Shown piece after piece: positions 1 to 8,348 of a stretch of DNA of 64,000 nucleotides; positions within the stretch are counted from its first letter, which is position 1; each line of letters opens with the position of its first letter. This DNA is from PCPOR2b sp965220385 (GTDB taxonomy: Bacteria; Poribacteria; WGA-4E; PCPOR2b): assembly GCA_965220385.1 (NCBI GenBank), contig OZ244825.1, forward strand, positions 5,518,001-5,582,000, in the 5' to 3' direction. The notes beneath the pieces were generated by a model. That model searched no databases. It saw only the letters and a program-made list of their open reading frames with translations, and was not told the DNA's origin. The position numbers were made by a program, and so were the translations under genes.

Positions 1-12
1 GTGAATATCCTC

Positions 13-222
13 ATGAAATCAGATATCCATCCAGAGACAATGGAATGTGTCATCAACTGCGTGTGTGGTGCAACATATACAACCTACTCTACCAAACCCC
101 AAATCCGTGTGGAAATTTGTTCAAAGTGCCACCCGTTTTACTCTGGACAGCAGACAATTGTCGATACGGCGGGGCGTGTGGAAAGCTTCCACCGCAGGTA
201 TGGTATTGATGATGAAAAGTAA
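13..222 (+). CDS. rpmE: 50S ribosomal protein L31
   Basis: Structural protein of the large ribosomal subunit. The 69-residue product opens with MKSDIHPE, the usual L31 beginning, and carries the zinc-binding cysteine set C16, C18, C36 and C39 (CVCG and CSKCHPF) of the C+ type of L31. The ATG at 13 is preferred over the in-frame GTG at position 1 because family members start at this Met. The next gene, a PhyH dioxygenase, is over 200 bases downstream, with two small hairpins between. The gene could begin slightly outside the window if the GTG were used, but nothing in the family supports that. Confidence 0.95.
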   Translation: MKSDIHPETMECVINCVCGATYTTYSTKPQIRVEICSKCHPFYSGQQTIVDTAGRVESFHRRYGIDDEK

Positions 223-268
223 ATAAAATTTAGTTGCATATGCCGACGGTTGAACGCTTTAAAATGTA

Positions 269-290
269 AGCGTTGTGTAGTAGCAACGCT
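269..290 (+). terminator. hairpin downstream of rpmE, possible weak terminator
   Basis: AGCGTTG at 269-275 pairs with CAACGCT at 284-290 (7 bp, 8-nt loop). No T-run follows, so intrinsic termination is doubtful. A structural or processing role for the rpmE mRNA end is equally possible. Confidence 0.35.
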
Positions 291-316
291 GAATTCTTGT
301 CGGTGATGGAACATAT

Positions 317-379
317 AAGGGCAGATGCCAAGTCATAACAGGCCAAATCAGCCGATTATAAAAGCGATCATCTGCCCTT
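317..379. repeat. 11-bp inverted repeat with long loop, upstream of PhyH gene
   Basis: AAGGGCAGATG at 317-327 is exactly complementary to CATCTGCCCTT at 369-379, separated by 41 nt that hold a minor inner stem. Four T residues overlap the end of the second arm. It may be a weak terminator or a structured leader of the gene starting at 434. Confidence 0.4.
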
Positions 380-433
380 TTAAGGTTCTAAGAAAAATCC
401 GCGGTGAATGGAAGTTAGAGGAAAAAATAACAG

Positions 434-1276
434 ATGGGATTTCAAGTATCTGATAAACATATTGAAGAATACCATATGCTAGGTTACACAGTTTTCCGAA
501 AGATTCTTCCTCCATCACTGATTCGGGATCTGCGAAAGGTCAGCGACGAGGCGAAAATCATTGCCCGTGAACAAAGTGGCCCTCAAGTGCAGCGACTCCA
601 GCCCGTTGCAAACTACGACCTTGATCAGCAACCCTTTATTGACTACGCCAACTTACCATCATTGGTTGATGCCATCGCCACGGTGCTGACACCGCGTCAT
701 CGTCATGGCAATCGAAATCATTTTGGCATTCTTTTTGAACCGGCGGATATGCCATACTGTACGCCATGGCATCGAGACTGGCGCGATAACATCGCAGGCT
801 TACCGCTCTCAATGTGGGATGAAGTATTCAGCGACATCAATCATTTCAATCAGATTAACTGCGCCTTGTATGAAGACAGCTCGACATGGTTTGTTTTGGG
901 TAGCCATCTGAGGCGAGATTTACCGGCGGAGATTGAACGCTTCCCAGATCGGCCCATACCGGGTGTAGATCTTGACGGCAAGCTCGCCGAAGAACGAGAA
1001 CCAATCTGCCTCGAATACTGCCGCAGTATGCCCGGAGCGGTCCAGTTACATCTGGAAGCGGGAGATTTTGCACTGTACCGAAACACACTCTGGCACCTCG
1101 GTAACTATGTCCCCTACCGTAAGCGGGCTACGTTGCACGACAGCGCTTGGACACCTGAGTTTGAGGCGTGGTCTGAAAGAGCACGAGTTGAATCGAGCAA
1201 ACAGCGCAAAGCCGGCCTCGGTATGGAGAACCTAAATCTCACCATTGCCGACCGAGCAGTATCAGCACCCGCTTGA
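434..1276 (+). CDS. phytanoyl-CoA dioxygenase (PhyH) family oxygenase
   Basis: A 280-residue member of the Fe(II)/2-oxoglutarate-dependent PhyH superfamily, enzymes that hydroxylate small molecules using O2 and 2-oxoglutarate. The iron-binding facial triad is visible as H113-x-D115 (PWHRDW) and a distal H221 (LWHLGNY). R231, ten residues later, is the likely 2-oxoglutarate carboxylate anchor. The substrate cannot be told from sequence; this superfamily is broad in lineages such as Poribacteria. The ATG at 434 is preceded by a purine-rich AGAGG. It is the first of three PhyH genes in the window and shares only the fold motifs with the others. prfA follows on the same strand. Confidence 0.85.
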   Translation: MGFQVSDKHIEEYHMLGYTVFRKILPPSLIRDLRKVSDEAKIIAREQSGPQVQRLQPVANYDLDQQPFIDYANLPSLVDAIATVLTPRHRHGNRNHFGILFEPADMPYCTPWHRDWRDNIAGLPLSMWDEVFSDINHFNQINCALYEDSSTWFVLGSHLRRDLPAEIERFPDRPIPGVDLDGKLAEEREPICLEYCRSMPGAVQLHLEAGDFALYRNTLWHLGNYVPYRKRATLHDSAWTPEFEAWSERARVESSKQRKAGLGMENLNLTIADRAVSAPA

Positions 1277-1301
1277 TACTAAACTAAAGTGGTCCCCAAC
1301 T

Positions 1302-2372
1302 ATGCTTGAGAAATTAAAAGAAATAGAAGAAAAATATTTAGAAATAGAAAAAAATTTAGCCGATCCTGCGCAAATTGCTGATCAGCAAAATTTACAAAAT
1401 CTTGCAAAGTCGCACGCAGAACTCGCGCCGATTGTGTCAAAGTACACGACGTATCAAAAAACAGCAAAAGAGATTGAAGATACCTCCGCCCTGCTCGAAC
1501 AAGAGACCGATGCAGAGTTTATCGCTTTTGCTAAACAGGAACTTGACGCGTTAACTGAGCAGAAAAACGGCTTAGAAGCGGAACTGAAGGTTTTGCTAAT
1601 CCCCAAGGATGCGAATGATGAGAAGAATGTAATTGTCGAGGTTCGAGCAGGAACAGGGGGTGAAGAAGCAAGTTTATTTGCTGGCGAACTTTTCCGGATG
1701 TATTCAAGATACGCTGATCAGAAAGGCTGGAAAACAGAGCTTCTCAACTCTAACGCAACCGGCTTGAAGGGCTTCAAAGAGATTATCTTTTCAATCAACG
1801 GGAACCGAGCATACAGCCGACTAAAGTTTGAGGGTGGTACACATCGCGTGCAGCGCGTTCCCACAACGGAGGCTAGTGGTCGAATCCACACATCAGCGGT
1901 AACGGTCGCCGTATTAGCGGAAGCGGAAGAGGTTGATCTCAAAATCGATGCGGAAGATCTGCGGATTGAAGCGTTCCGTTCATCGGGACCGGGCGGGCAG
2001 AGCGTCAATACAACCGATTCGGCGATCCGAATCACATATATTCCTACAGGCCTTACAGTATCCTGCCAAGATGAAAAATCTCAGCACAAAAATAGAGCCA
2101 AGGCAATGAAAATTTTGCGTTCCCGTTTGCTTGAGCAGATGCAAGCTGAACAGGATGCCGAACGCGCGCAAACGCGGAGATCCATGATTGGGAGCGGTGA
2201 TCGAAGTGAAAAAATTCGCACCTATAACTTCCCCCAAAGTCGGGTGACAGACCATCGTATCGGTTTGAGCGTTCATCAGTTGGAGGCAGTTCTAAATGGA
2301 GACATTGATACTTTCATTGATGCCTTGATAGACGCTGACCAAGCGGAGCAATTAAAGAACCTATCGTCGTGA
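1302..2372 (+). CDS. prfA: peptide chain release factor 1
   Basis: Class I release factor that reads UAA and UAG and triggers peptidyl-tRNA hydrolysis. The 356-residue product has the catalytic GGQ (SSGPGGQSVNTTDSA, about residue 230). The RF1-type anticodon tripeptide region reads RVPTTEASGRIHTSA, a P-x-T form rather than the SPF of RF2. The ATG at 1302 (MLEKLKEIEE) matches the family N-terminus. An upstream in-frame start at 1245 would lie inside the preceding PhyH gene and is not favoured. The stop overlaps the start of prmC (GTGA), so the two are probably translationally coupled. That arrangement is functionally apt, because PrmC methylates the glutamine of GGQ. Confidence 0.96.
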   Translation: MLEKLKEIEEKYLEIEKNLADPAQIADQQNLQNLAKSHAELAPIVSKYTTYQKTAKEIEDTSALLEQETDAEFIAFAKQELDALTEQKNGLEAELKVLLIPKDANDEKNVIVEVRAGTGGEEASLFAGELFRMYSRYADQKGWKTELLNSNATGLKGFKEIIFSINGNRAYSRLKFEGGTHRVQRVPTTEASGRIHTSAVTVAVLAEAEEVDLKIDAEDLRIEAFRSSGPGGQSVNTTDSAIRITYIPTGLTVSCQDEKSQHKNRAKAMKILRSRLLEQMQAEQDAERAQTRRSMIGSGDRSEKIRTYNFPQSRVTDHRIGLSVHQLEAVLNGDIDTFIDALIDADQAEQLKNLSS

Positions 2373-3226
2373 AAACATGGCACGTGATCGACCTTATCGA
2401 GTGGACAACGGAATACTTTGAACGTCACGAAATCCCCACCCCGCGATTAGACGCTGAATTATTGCTTGGGCACCTCCTGCAAAAGAGCCGTTTGCAACTC
2501 TATCTCTCCTTTGAGATGCCCGTTTTCCAAGAAACACTTTCAAAATTTCGGGAGTTAATCAAAAAGCGGGTAGATCATACCCCCGTGAGTTACCTCACCA
2601 ACCACAAGGAGTTTATGTCCCTAAACTTCTATGTAGATTCGCGCGTACTAATTCCACGACCCGAGACGGAAACCTTAGTTGAAACGGTCTTACAACATCA
2701 GAAGGATTCATGCAGGTTCGTCGAGATCGGGACCGGTTGCGGTGCCATCGCGATCAGTTTTAGTCATCACCGGCCCGATTCGGAACTGATTGCCACCGAC
2801 TTGTCCGCGGAAGCTTTAGAAGTTGCTCAACAGAATGCGCTCACCCACAACTGTGCAGATCAGCTCACGCTCCTACAAGGCGATCTTTTTGAGCCTTTGC
2901 GTGAACTGCCCAACCCCCGTTTTGACTGGATTGCTTCTAACCCGCCTTACGTGGGCGCAGGCGAGGCATCGATCCTTCCGCTAGATGTCCGAGAGCACGA
3001 GCCGGAAGTCGCTCTTTTTGCGGGACCTGATGGACTCGATATTATTCGGCGTATTGTAACAGACGCACCACAGTTTTTGAATGCGGACGGAAAACTCATC
3101 TTAGAGGTTGGTTGCAACCAGAGCCATGCTGTTCAAGATCTGATTAAATCACAGCCAGCCTATAAGCATTGTGAAGTTATCAAAGATTATGCTGATATTG
3201 AGCGTGTACTTCTTGCCAGTGTTTAG
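2369..3226 (+). CDS. prmC: peptide chain release factor N5-glutamine methyltransferase
   Basis: SAM-dependent methylation of the Gln in the GGQ motif of release factors. The 285-residue product has the HemK/PrmC layout: a helical N-terminal domain of about 80 residues, then a Rossmann methyltransferase domain with the SAM loop VEIGTGCGAIAI and the substrate-binding NPPY motif (ASNPPYVGAG). Translation starts at a GTG whose last two bases are shared with the prfA stop codon, so coupling to its own substrate's gene is direct. Length and motif order are normal for the family. Confidence 0.95.
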   Translation: MKTWHVIDLIEWTTEYFERHEIPTPRLDAELLLGHLLQKSRLQLYLSFEMPVFQETLSKFRELIKKRVDHTPVSYLTNHKEFMSLNFYVDSRVLIPRPETETLVETVLQHQKDSCRFVEIGTGCGAIAISFSHHRPDSELIATDLSAEALEVAQQNALTHNCADQLTLLQGDLFEPLRELPNPRFDWIASNPPYVGAGEASILPLDVREHEPEVALFAGPDGLDIIRRIVTDAPQFLNADGKLILEVGCNQSHAVQDLIKSQPAYKHCEVIKDYADIERVLLASV

Positions 3227-3310
3227 GTGTAAGTAATAATTCAGGTTTTCTCTTCTCCCATTTTCATGAGGCGCAACAAGTTACCTGACAGAAATACAAG
3301 AATCCGATCC

Positions 3311-4174
3311 ATGTCCACCCAGCACCATTCCGTTATTACCAGCATTAACAATCAGCGAGTTGTCGCTGCCCGCAAACTTCAGACGCGCAAGCATCGTCAG
3401 CGTCAAAGCCGTTTCCTTGTCGAAGGCTTTGAGATCTTGCATCTCGCGTTAGACGCAGGGATACAACCAATCGAAGTCTTCTACTGCGAGGAACAATGTG
3501 GTGAAAAGGCGGTGCAGCAGCTTCTCAATCGCCTCCAAAGAGCCAGGGCAACCCTTGTTCCCGTGTCGACTCAAGTGTTGCATACACTATCAGCTGCCGC
3601 CGGCAACGTATACGCTGCTCCCCACAAAGCGCCGCCCAATGTCATACAGACACATATTGTAGCGACATTCGCCCGATTTGAGGTGTCGTTTCAGGACATT
3701 ACCTTGACTGGCGATGAGTTAGTCCTTGTGCTTGATGGAACACAGACACCCAGCAATCTCGGGATGATTCTCCGCACTGCGGATGCCGTTGGGGCCGCAG
3801 CCGTTTTTCTGATTCCGCCCTGCGTGGACATCTTCCACCCAAAGTCTGTCAGAGGGAGTCACGGCTCCCTGTTCAGTGTTCCTCTTGTTCAGACAGCGAA
3901 CATTCCGGAACTTTTTAGATGGTTGCGTGAAAAAGGATTCAGAACGATGGGTGCAGATCCACACCGCGGAAAGTTTTGGAATCAGGAAAGCTGGAAAGGT
4001 CGGGTCGCTATAGTTTTGGGGCATGATGTGCGAGGCATATCCGATGCAGTGCGTGCACAAGTCGAAGGATGGGCGCAACTGCCGATGACAGGAAAGGTAG
4101 AATCGCTCAACGTGGCAGTAGCGGGAAGTGTGTTGATATATGAGTGGTATCGGGTGAACCGATTGGAATCGTAG
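3311..4174 (+). CDS. SpoU/TrmH-family RNA 2'-O-methyltransferase
   Basis: Probable rRNA or tRNA ribose 2'-O-methyltransferase of the SPOUT knot fold. The N-terminal part (RKLQTRKHRQRQSRFLVEG) is the RNA-binding segment typical of RlmB/TsnR-like proteins. Motif 1 is seen as TQTPSNLGMILRTADAVGA and motif 3 as PMTGKVESLNVAVAGSVLIYEW. Motif 2 is atypical: GHDVRGIS replaces the usual GNEGxG. The ATG at 3311 (MSTQHHSV) is preferred over 3266, since neither has a strong ribosome site and the longer N-terminus is not family-like. A 10-bp hairpin begins at its stop codon. The target RNA is unknown. Confidence 0.85.
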   Translation: MSTQHHSVITSINNQRVVAARKLQTRKHRQRQSRFLVEGFEILHLALDAGIQPIEVFYCEEQCGEKAVQQLLNRLQRARATLVPVSTQVLHTLSAAAGNVYAAPHKAPPNVIQTHIVATFARFEVSFQDITLTGDELVLVLDGTQTPSNLGMILRTADAVGAAAVFLIPPCVDIFHPKSVRGSHGSLFSVPLVQTANIPELFRWLREKGFRTMGADPHRGKFWNQESWKGRVAIVLGHDVRGISDAVRAQVEGWAQLPMTGKVESLNVAVAGSVLIYEWYRVNRLES

Positions 4175-4210
4175 GACCGTGCGAAGGATCTCTGCCCCTC
4201 CGCACGGTCC
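4174..4210. terminator. 10-bp hairpin between convergent genes
   Basis: GGACCGTGCG at 4174-4183 pairs perfectly with CGCACGGTCC at 4201-4210 (17-nt loop). It lies exactly between the ends of the SpoU methyltransferase (+) and the DUF3500 gene (-). No T-run flanks it on either strand, so it is probably a bidirectional transcript-end structure rather than a classic intrinsic terminator. Confidence 0.5.
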
Positions 4211-4230
4211 ATCAGTGCTAAGTCCCTGCT

Positions 4231-5259
4231 TTAAGCGTGATGATGTCCGTTTTGATAGTGAGAACGGAGCAGGTCTATGCCGAAATCATCTTCGATATGC
4301 CGCCAGACTGTGTGGATATGGTTAGCATCATTTTGTGTGTTGTCATATTCCACGAAGAAGAAGGGACCGTGAAGGCGGTAGTAATGCGGCTCTCCACGAT
4401 TTGCCGGTCCTGCCCAAGCGAAGTGGATATCATTTATATCTGCATCACGTAATTTTTGTCCCTCAATTTTTGCCAATTGCTCAGGAAGCCGATCAATGTA
4501 CGTATCAATAAGCCGCACGAGAACCTCACGTTGTCCGGTCGTCATCGACTCGACTGCTAACCCCTCAGCAGCGTCAAGTTCAACTTTTGGAACGTCTCGT
4601 GTCAGGATATCCGCAGGTGCCGTTTCGTTGATAACCGTTTTGTTTTTTTGATCCGAATTGAGAGATCCCAAAAGCTGCCTGGCAAGATCTTCTTCCGCGG
4701 ACAATATCCTCAATCCCTTATCGGGTCCATGCCGAACCTCTGCGGGATTGGACCCAAAGAAGAACGGATTTGGCGTAATCAATTCCCGGTTCACAACCGT
4801 AAAATGCAGTGAGACGTGGTGTCCCTCCGCCCGCCAGCCCCAGGGACCGTGGTTCGTCGGGTCTCCAAAAACGCTGAAGGCGTAAAGCTCAGGATCCCGA
4901 GCGAGCTGTGCCACCCCTTCCATCCGTTCCTGTTCACCAAGCGTGGCTTCCAAATCGATGATTGCCGTTGCTTTTTGATATCCATTTCTGCTTAGTCCGG
5001 TAGCAAGCAGATTGAACGCCGCATCCCGCTGCTGCTGATTCATCTCTTGGAGATATACCCCTTTGCGATCGAACATTTCGCGTGGAATATAATGCCAGCG
5101 TTGACGCTCAGCGTCTTCAAACGTAAATTCCGTCTTCCGCCGCAAATCCGGCGTCAAGGTGTCTAAAAAATTCGCACAAGCAGTCGCCATCCGCTCGGCT
5201 GTCTCAGACGCAGGAATCACTATAGATGTCGGCGAAGTGTTATGTGTGTGTTCTGTCAT
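4231..5259 (-). CDS. DUF3500 domain protein
   Basis: A 342-residue cytoplasmic protein of the DUF3500 family; function unknown. Visible family features are the heme- or metal-reminiscent His-rich stretches GWRAEGHHVSLHF, FAWAGP and YRLHGPFFFVEYDN, and the C-terminal HIHTVWRHIEDDFG. There is no signal peptide or membrane segment. The ATG at 5259 (MTEHTHN) has a strong AAAGGAG site nine bases upstream and is preferred over the longer frame beginning at 5304. It is last in a four-gene minus-strand group (PhyH, GNAT, aldo/keto reductase, DUF3500), 41 bases after the reductase. Similar DUF3500 proteins elsewhere often sit with oxidoreductases. Confidence 0.8.
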   Translation of the reverse strand: MTEHTHNTSPTSIVIPASETAERMATACANFLDTLTPDLRRKTEFTFEDAERQRWHYIPREMFDRKGVYLQEMNQQQRDAAFNLLATGLSRNGYQKATAIIDLEATLGEQERMEGVAQLARDPELYAFSVFGDPTNHGPWGWRAEGHHVSLHFTVVNRELITPNPFFFGSNPAEVRHGPDKGLRILSAEEDLARQLLGSLNSDQKNKTVINETAPADILTRDVPKVELDAAEGLAVESMTTGQREVLVRLIDTYIDRLPEQLAKIEGQKLRDADINDIHFAWAGPANRGEPHYYRLHGPFFFVEYDNTQNDANHIHTVWRHIEDDFGIDLLRSHYQNGHHHA

Positions 5260-5300
5260 ATCGAAAGCTCCTTTGAAGGGTAAGAGGTCTTTACGGTTTA

Positions 5301-6071
5301 TCACGCGACTTTTCGCAGGCGTTGGCTCCCATGTTCACGCGCAATCCGTGCATCGAAATCAATCTCAGAACGGTTGGACATGCCGAGATTGATGCCATGG
5401 GCGATCTCTAACTCAAACCCCCAGCGTATCCAATCCTCAAGTTCTGATTCAGGAATGTTTCCCGCTGCGATGACCTTCATAATGCTGAGTCCTTTGCCGA
5501 GATCATAAGCCCGTTGAAGGTATTCAAGATGCCGATCCAACGGACCACCCTCTAACATTCTCCCCTCTTTGTTCGCCGTTGCTAAGATGATTTGAATCTC
5601 AGGGTGATCAATGACGGCGTCCATCACAGATCCTGTGAAAAGGTGAGTTGAGCAACCCGTGACACGGATAATCCCCTTGCTTTTGGCATCCAGAAATGCT
5701 GACAGCGCACCCTCCCGCGATTCCAAATCTTCAGGCGAGGAAACGCCGTGTAGCAAGAGCACGTCAATGTAATCAGTTCCCATTTCTTGGAGGGAGCGTT
5801 CAATACTCTTGTATGCACCCTCGTAATCCTTCGCCCCAGTTTTTGTTTGGATGACCACTTGGTCGCGCTCAAGTCCCTTCAACGCCGCACCCAGATGTGG
5901 TTGGCTGCCATACCCTTCAGCCGTATCCCAGAAGGTAATCCCCTGATCAAATGCTTCACGCAGCAAATCGCCGCCCTCTGCGTGACTCGCACAGACTTTA
6001 TCGAGATGCCCTGCCCCAAAGCAGAGACGCGAGATTTCGAGTCCAGTGTTTCCATATTCAAGACGTTCCAT
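5301..6071 (-). CDS. aldo/keto reductase family oxidoreductase
   Basis: A 256-residue TIM-barrel NADPH-dependent reductase. The AKR catalytic tetrad is visible as D49 and Y54 (FWDTAEGYG), K77 (IQTKTGAK) and H108 (LLLHG). The C-terminal cofactor loop is shortened relative to typical 300-residue AKRs, so it belongs to the compact bacterial subgroup. A very strong AAGGAGGG site precedes the ATG at 6071. It is 11 bases downstream of the GNAT gene and so probably co-transcribed with it. The substrate is unknown. Confidence 0.85.
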   Translation of the reverse strand: MERLEYGNTGLEISRLCFGAGHLDKVCASHAEGGDLLREAFDQGITFWDTAEGYGSQPHLGAALKGLERDQVVIQTKTGAKDYEGAYKSIERSLQEMGTDYIDVLLLHGVSSPEDLESREGALSAFLDAKSKGIIRVTGCSTHLFTGSVMDAVIDHPEIQIILATANKEGRMLEGGPLDRHLEYLQRAYDLGKGLSIMKVIAAGNIPESELEDWIRWGFELEIAHGINLGMSNRSEIDFDARIAREHGSQRLRKVA

Positions 6072-6082
6072 GTTGCCCTCCT

Positions 6083-6508
6083 TTATTCTAAAAGCCCGTT
6101 TTCCTTATACCATTCGGCATTTGGATACAGAGCCATTACGGATGTATGTTTCAGGAACCCCAGTTTTCTATAGAAGCCCTCCTGCCCAATCACACAGGCG
6201 AGCAGCACTTTTTCAGCGGCTAATCTTTCAGACACTGCGTTCATTATACGTGTTCCGAGGCCTTGTCGTTGAAATTCCGGTAGTACAACGATATCACAGA
6301 TGAAAGCGAAATACTCCCCATCAGACAATGCCCGTCCTGCGGCAACCAACTGGGTGCGGCGATATGCGAAGCAGCAGACTTGACTCTGTTCGTAAGCACG
6401 CTGTAACCGCTCTGGGTCGTATGTGCCTAACGGTGCCAAGCGGTACACTTCAGCCAACTCTGCCCAATTAACGGAATCGATTGAATACGCAAGCGTGATG
6501 TCGTCCAT
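6083..6508 (-). CDS. GNAT-family N-acetyltransferase
   Basis: A predicted acetyl-CoA-dependent acyltransferase of 141 residues. The acetyl-CoA pyrophosphate loop is visible as PEFQRQGLGTRIM, and a typical C-terminal FYRKLGFL segment follows. The start is uncertain. I chose the ATG at 6508 (MDDITLAYSID), which begins after the PhyH stop. ATGs at 6556-6559 follow a GGGAGCGG site and would make a 157-158-residue protein overlapping the PhyH gene by about 25 bases. Acceptor substrate unknown. Confidence 0.8.
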   Translation of the reverse strand: MDDITLAYSIDSVNWAELAEVYRLAPLGTYDPERLQRAYEQSQVCCFAYRRTQLVAAGRALSDGEYFAFICDIVVLPEFQRQGLGTRIMNAVSERLAAEKVLLACVIGQEGFYRKLGFLKHTSVMALYPNAEWYKENGLLE

Positions 6509-6533
6509 GTTAATTTTCTTCACTTTCCCAACC

Positions 6534-7274
6534 TTACCCGTCTGAAGGTTCGCCATCATACCGCTCCCCATTTTTCGCCACCCACAGCCTATCAGTAAAA
6601 GGTTCGTTATTTCTTGCGTTTCTCGTGTGAGCGGGTATATACTGAATAATATACGCTTTGCGGACACCCTCCGTCAGATTGGGACCACTCCGGTGGAAAA
6701 GCAACGATGAGAAAATCGCCATACTCCCCTTTTTCAGCGGCACGGAAACCCCCGGATTTTCGCCGGCGTATCCGACCTGTCCCAATACTGTTCGCTCATG
6801 CGGTTGTGTGCCGAGCTTATGGGTTTCGGGCAGCACCCAGATGCAGCCATTTTCCAACGTTGAATCACTGAGTGCCAACCAGCAGGTGTAATATTGTTCC
6901 GGATCAAGGGGCGTATATCCGTTATCTTGGTGCCACGGAAACTCTTGGGGTGTTTCAGGATATTTGAAGACTGCTTGGTTCCAGTAGAGACGGACATTTG
7001 GACCGATCAGATCTGTCGTCAGTTGGACAAATTTATCTTGTGTGACGAAGGATAGGATCTTCTCGTTTTTTTCCGCAATGAAAGAGGTAAACACGATCTC
7101 GTCCGGACGACTAATCCCCTTTCCGCCAGCCGTCCTAAGTTGTTGATTCGCTTCGTCAACATACCTTTCGATCTCAGCGGTGAGATTGTCGATCTCCGCC
7201 TCGCTGAAGATATTTTCAAGGACGAAAAATCCCTTTTCCTCAAATTGTTCCTTCTGTGCTTCACTAATCCGCAT
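6534..7274 (-). CDS. phytanoyl-CoA dioxygenase (PhyH) family oxygenase
   Basis: A 246-residue Fe(II)/2-oxoglutarate oxygenase. The iron ligands are H115-x-D117 (PWHQDNGY) and H194 (LFHRSGPN); R205 is the predicted 2-oxoglutarate anchor. The WHQDNGY...L..W.AL..ST.ENG pattern is typical of the bacterial PhyH group acting on small hydrophilic metabolites. The ATG at 7274 has GAGGG six bases upstream. It leads the minus-strand four-gene group and is divergent from truA, so its promoter lies in 7275-7386. Substrate unknown. Confidence 0.87.
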   Translation of the reverse strand: MRISEAQKEQFEEKGFFVLENIFSEAEIDNLTAEIERYVDEANQQLRTAGGKGISRPDEIVFTSFIAEKNEKILSFVTQDKFVQLTTDLIGPNVRLYWNQAVFKYPETPQEFPWHQDNGYTPLDPEQYYTCWLALSDSTLENGCIWVLPETHKLGTQPHERTVLGQVGYAGENPGVSVPLKKGSMAIFSSLLFHRSGPNLTEGVRKAYIIQYIPAHTRNARNNEPFTDRLWVAKNGERYDGEPSDG

Positions 7275-7386
7275 ATTTTCCCTCTGTGAATATAGTGACT
7301 AATTTCACGATAGTTTAGCAGCGCGAAAAAAAAGAATCAAGCGGAAAACATGGTGTGCAGAACGTCTTGCGCGGCTATAAATAACG

Positions 7387-8121
7387 ATGCGAAATATCAA
7401 ACTCACAATCGAATACGACGGCACAAACTATCACGGTTGGCAGATTCAACCCAATGCGATGACGATTCAAGCAGCCATCCAAGATGCGCTCGAAAAAATT
7501 ACCAAGACGCAGACGCAAATCATTGGGGCAGGGAGGACAGATACAGGGGTACACGCCGCCGGTCAGGTCGCCAATTTCCATACCCGCTCCCAAATCCCGC
7601 TGATCTCGTTTCAGAAAGCCCTCAATGCAACCCTGCCTCGGGACATCGTCATTGTTGATGCTGGAGAGGTTCCGCCAGACTTTCATGCCCGATTCAGCGC
7701 AGTGAGTCGGACCTATCGGTACACAATCCTCAACCGTGCCTATCCTTCCGCACTGCTACGGAACAGCACCTATTTTGTCCCTCAACCAATTGACGTACAA
7801 GGTGCAGACACGGCCTGTCAATGGCTCGTTGGTAAACAGGATTTCTCTTCCTTTCAACGCTCCGGCAGCGAGCGGATCAACCCAATCTGTGAGATCTACA
7901 AATGCCGATGTTGGCAAGAGGATGATTTAGTCTGTGTTGAGATTGAAGCAGATGCTTTCTTGCGGGGGATGGTTCGTGCGATCGTTGGCACTGTCTTGAA
8001 ACTGCACGACAAACACGATGGTGTCGATCAGTTAAACCAAATCCTTGATGCGAGAGAAAGGTCAACAGCTGGGACTTCCGTGCCGCCACATGGTCTGTCG
8101 CTCCTATGTATAAAATACTGA
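7387..8121 (+). CDS. truA: tRNA pseudouridine(38-40) synthase
   Basis: Isomerises uridines 38-40 in the tRNA anticodon stem-loop. The 244-residue product carries the family catalytic aspartate D52 within GAGRTDTGVHA, plus YDGTNYHGWQIQ near the N-terminus and FLRGMVRAIVGT near the C-terminus, all typical of TruA. No clear ribosome-binding site is visible before the ATG at 7387, but the start fits the family (MRNIKLTIEYDGT). Confidence 0.95.
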   Translation: MRNIKLTIEYDGTNYHGWQIQPNAMTIQAAIQDALEKITKTQTQIIGAGRTDTGVHAAGQVANFHTRSQIPLISFQKALNATLPRDIVIVDAGEVPPDFHARFSAVSRTYRYTILNRAYPSALLRNSTYFVPQPIDVQGADTACQWLVGKQDFSSFQRSGSERINPICEIYKCRCWQEDDLVCVEIEADAFLRGMVRAIVGTVLKLHDKHDGVDQLNQILDARERSTAGTSVPPHGLSLLCIKY

Positions 8122-8348
8122 TGGTCTGTAAAATGAGTAAAGGCTAATGCAACGCTAAAAATCAGTTGTCACACTGGCATGTCCATAAATAAACTCGCAC
8201 CAAATCGTCACCAGTCAATAGGGTAAATTTGCCCAATTCCGTGCAGTAGCAATGTTCGAAACCGTGAAAACGCGGCTTTTTGGATTGGCATACAATCTGC
8301 ATTACATGACAACACTCGATAATTTAAGGATAAAGGTATGAGTGTGTC
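8122..8348. other. intergenic region, no gene seen
   Basis: This 227-base spacer between truA and the next plus-strand gene has no credible coding frame. It probably holds the promoter of the gene at 8349; no hexamer pair close to consensus stood out. A four-codon frame (8338-8352) overlaps the start of the next gene with an ATGA arrangement. Confidence 0.5.

Noticed and set aside
1..12. GTG at position 1 as the rpmE start
   Set aside because: L31 proteins begin at the Met 12 bases later (MKSDIHPE).
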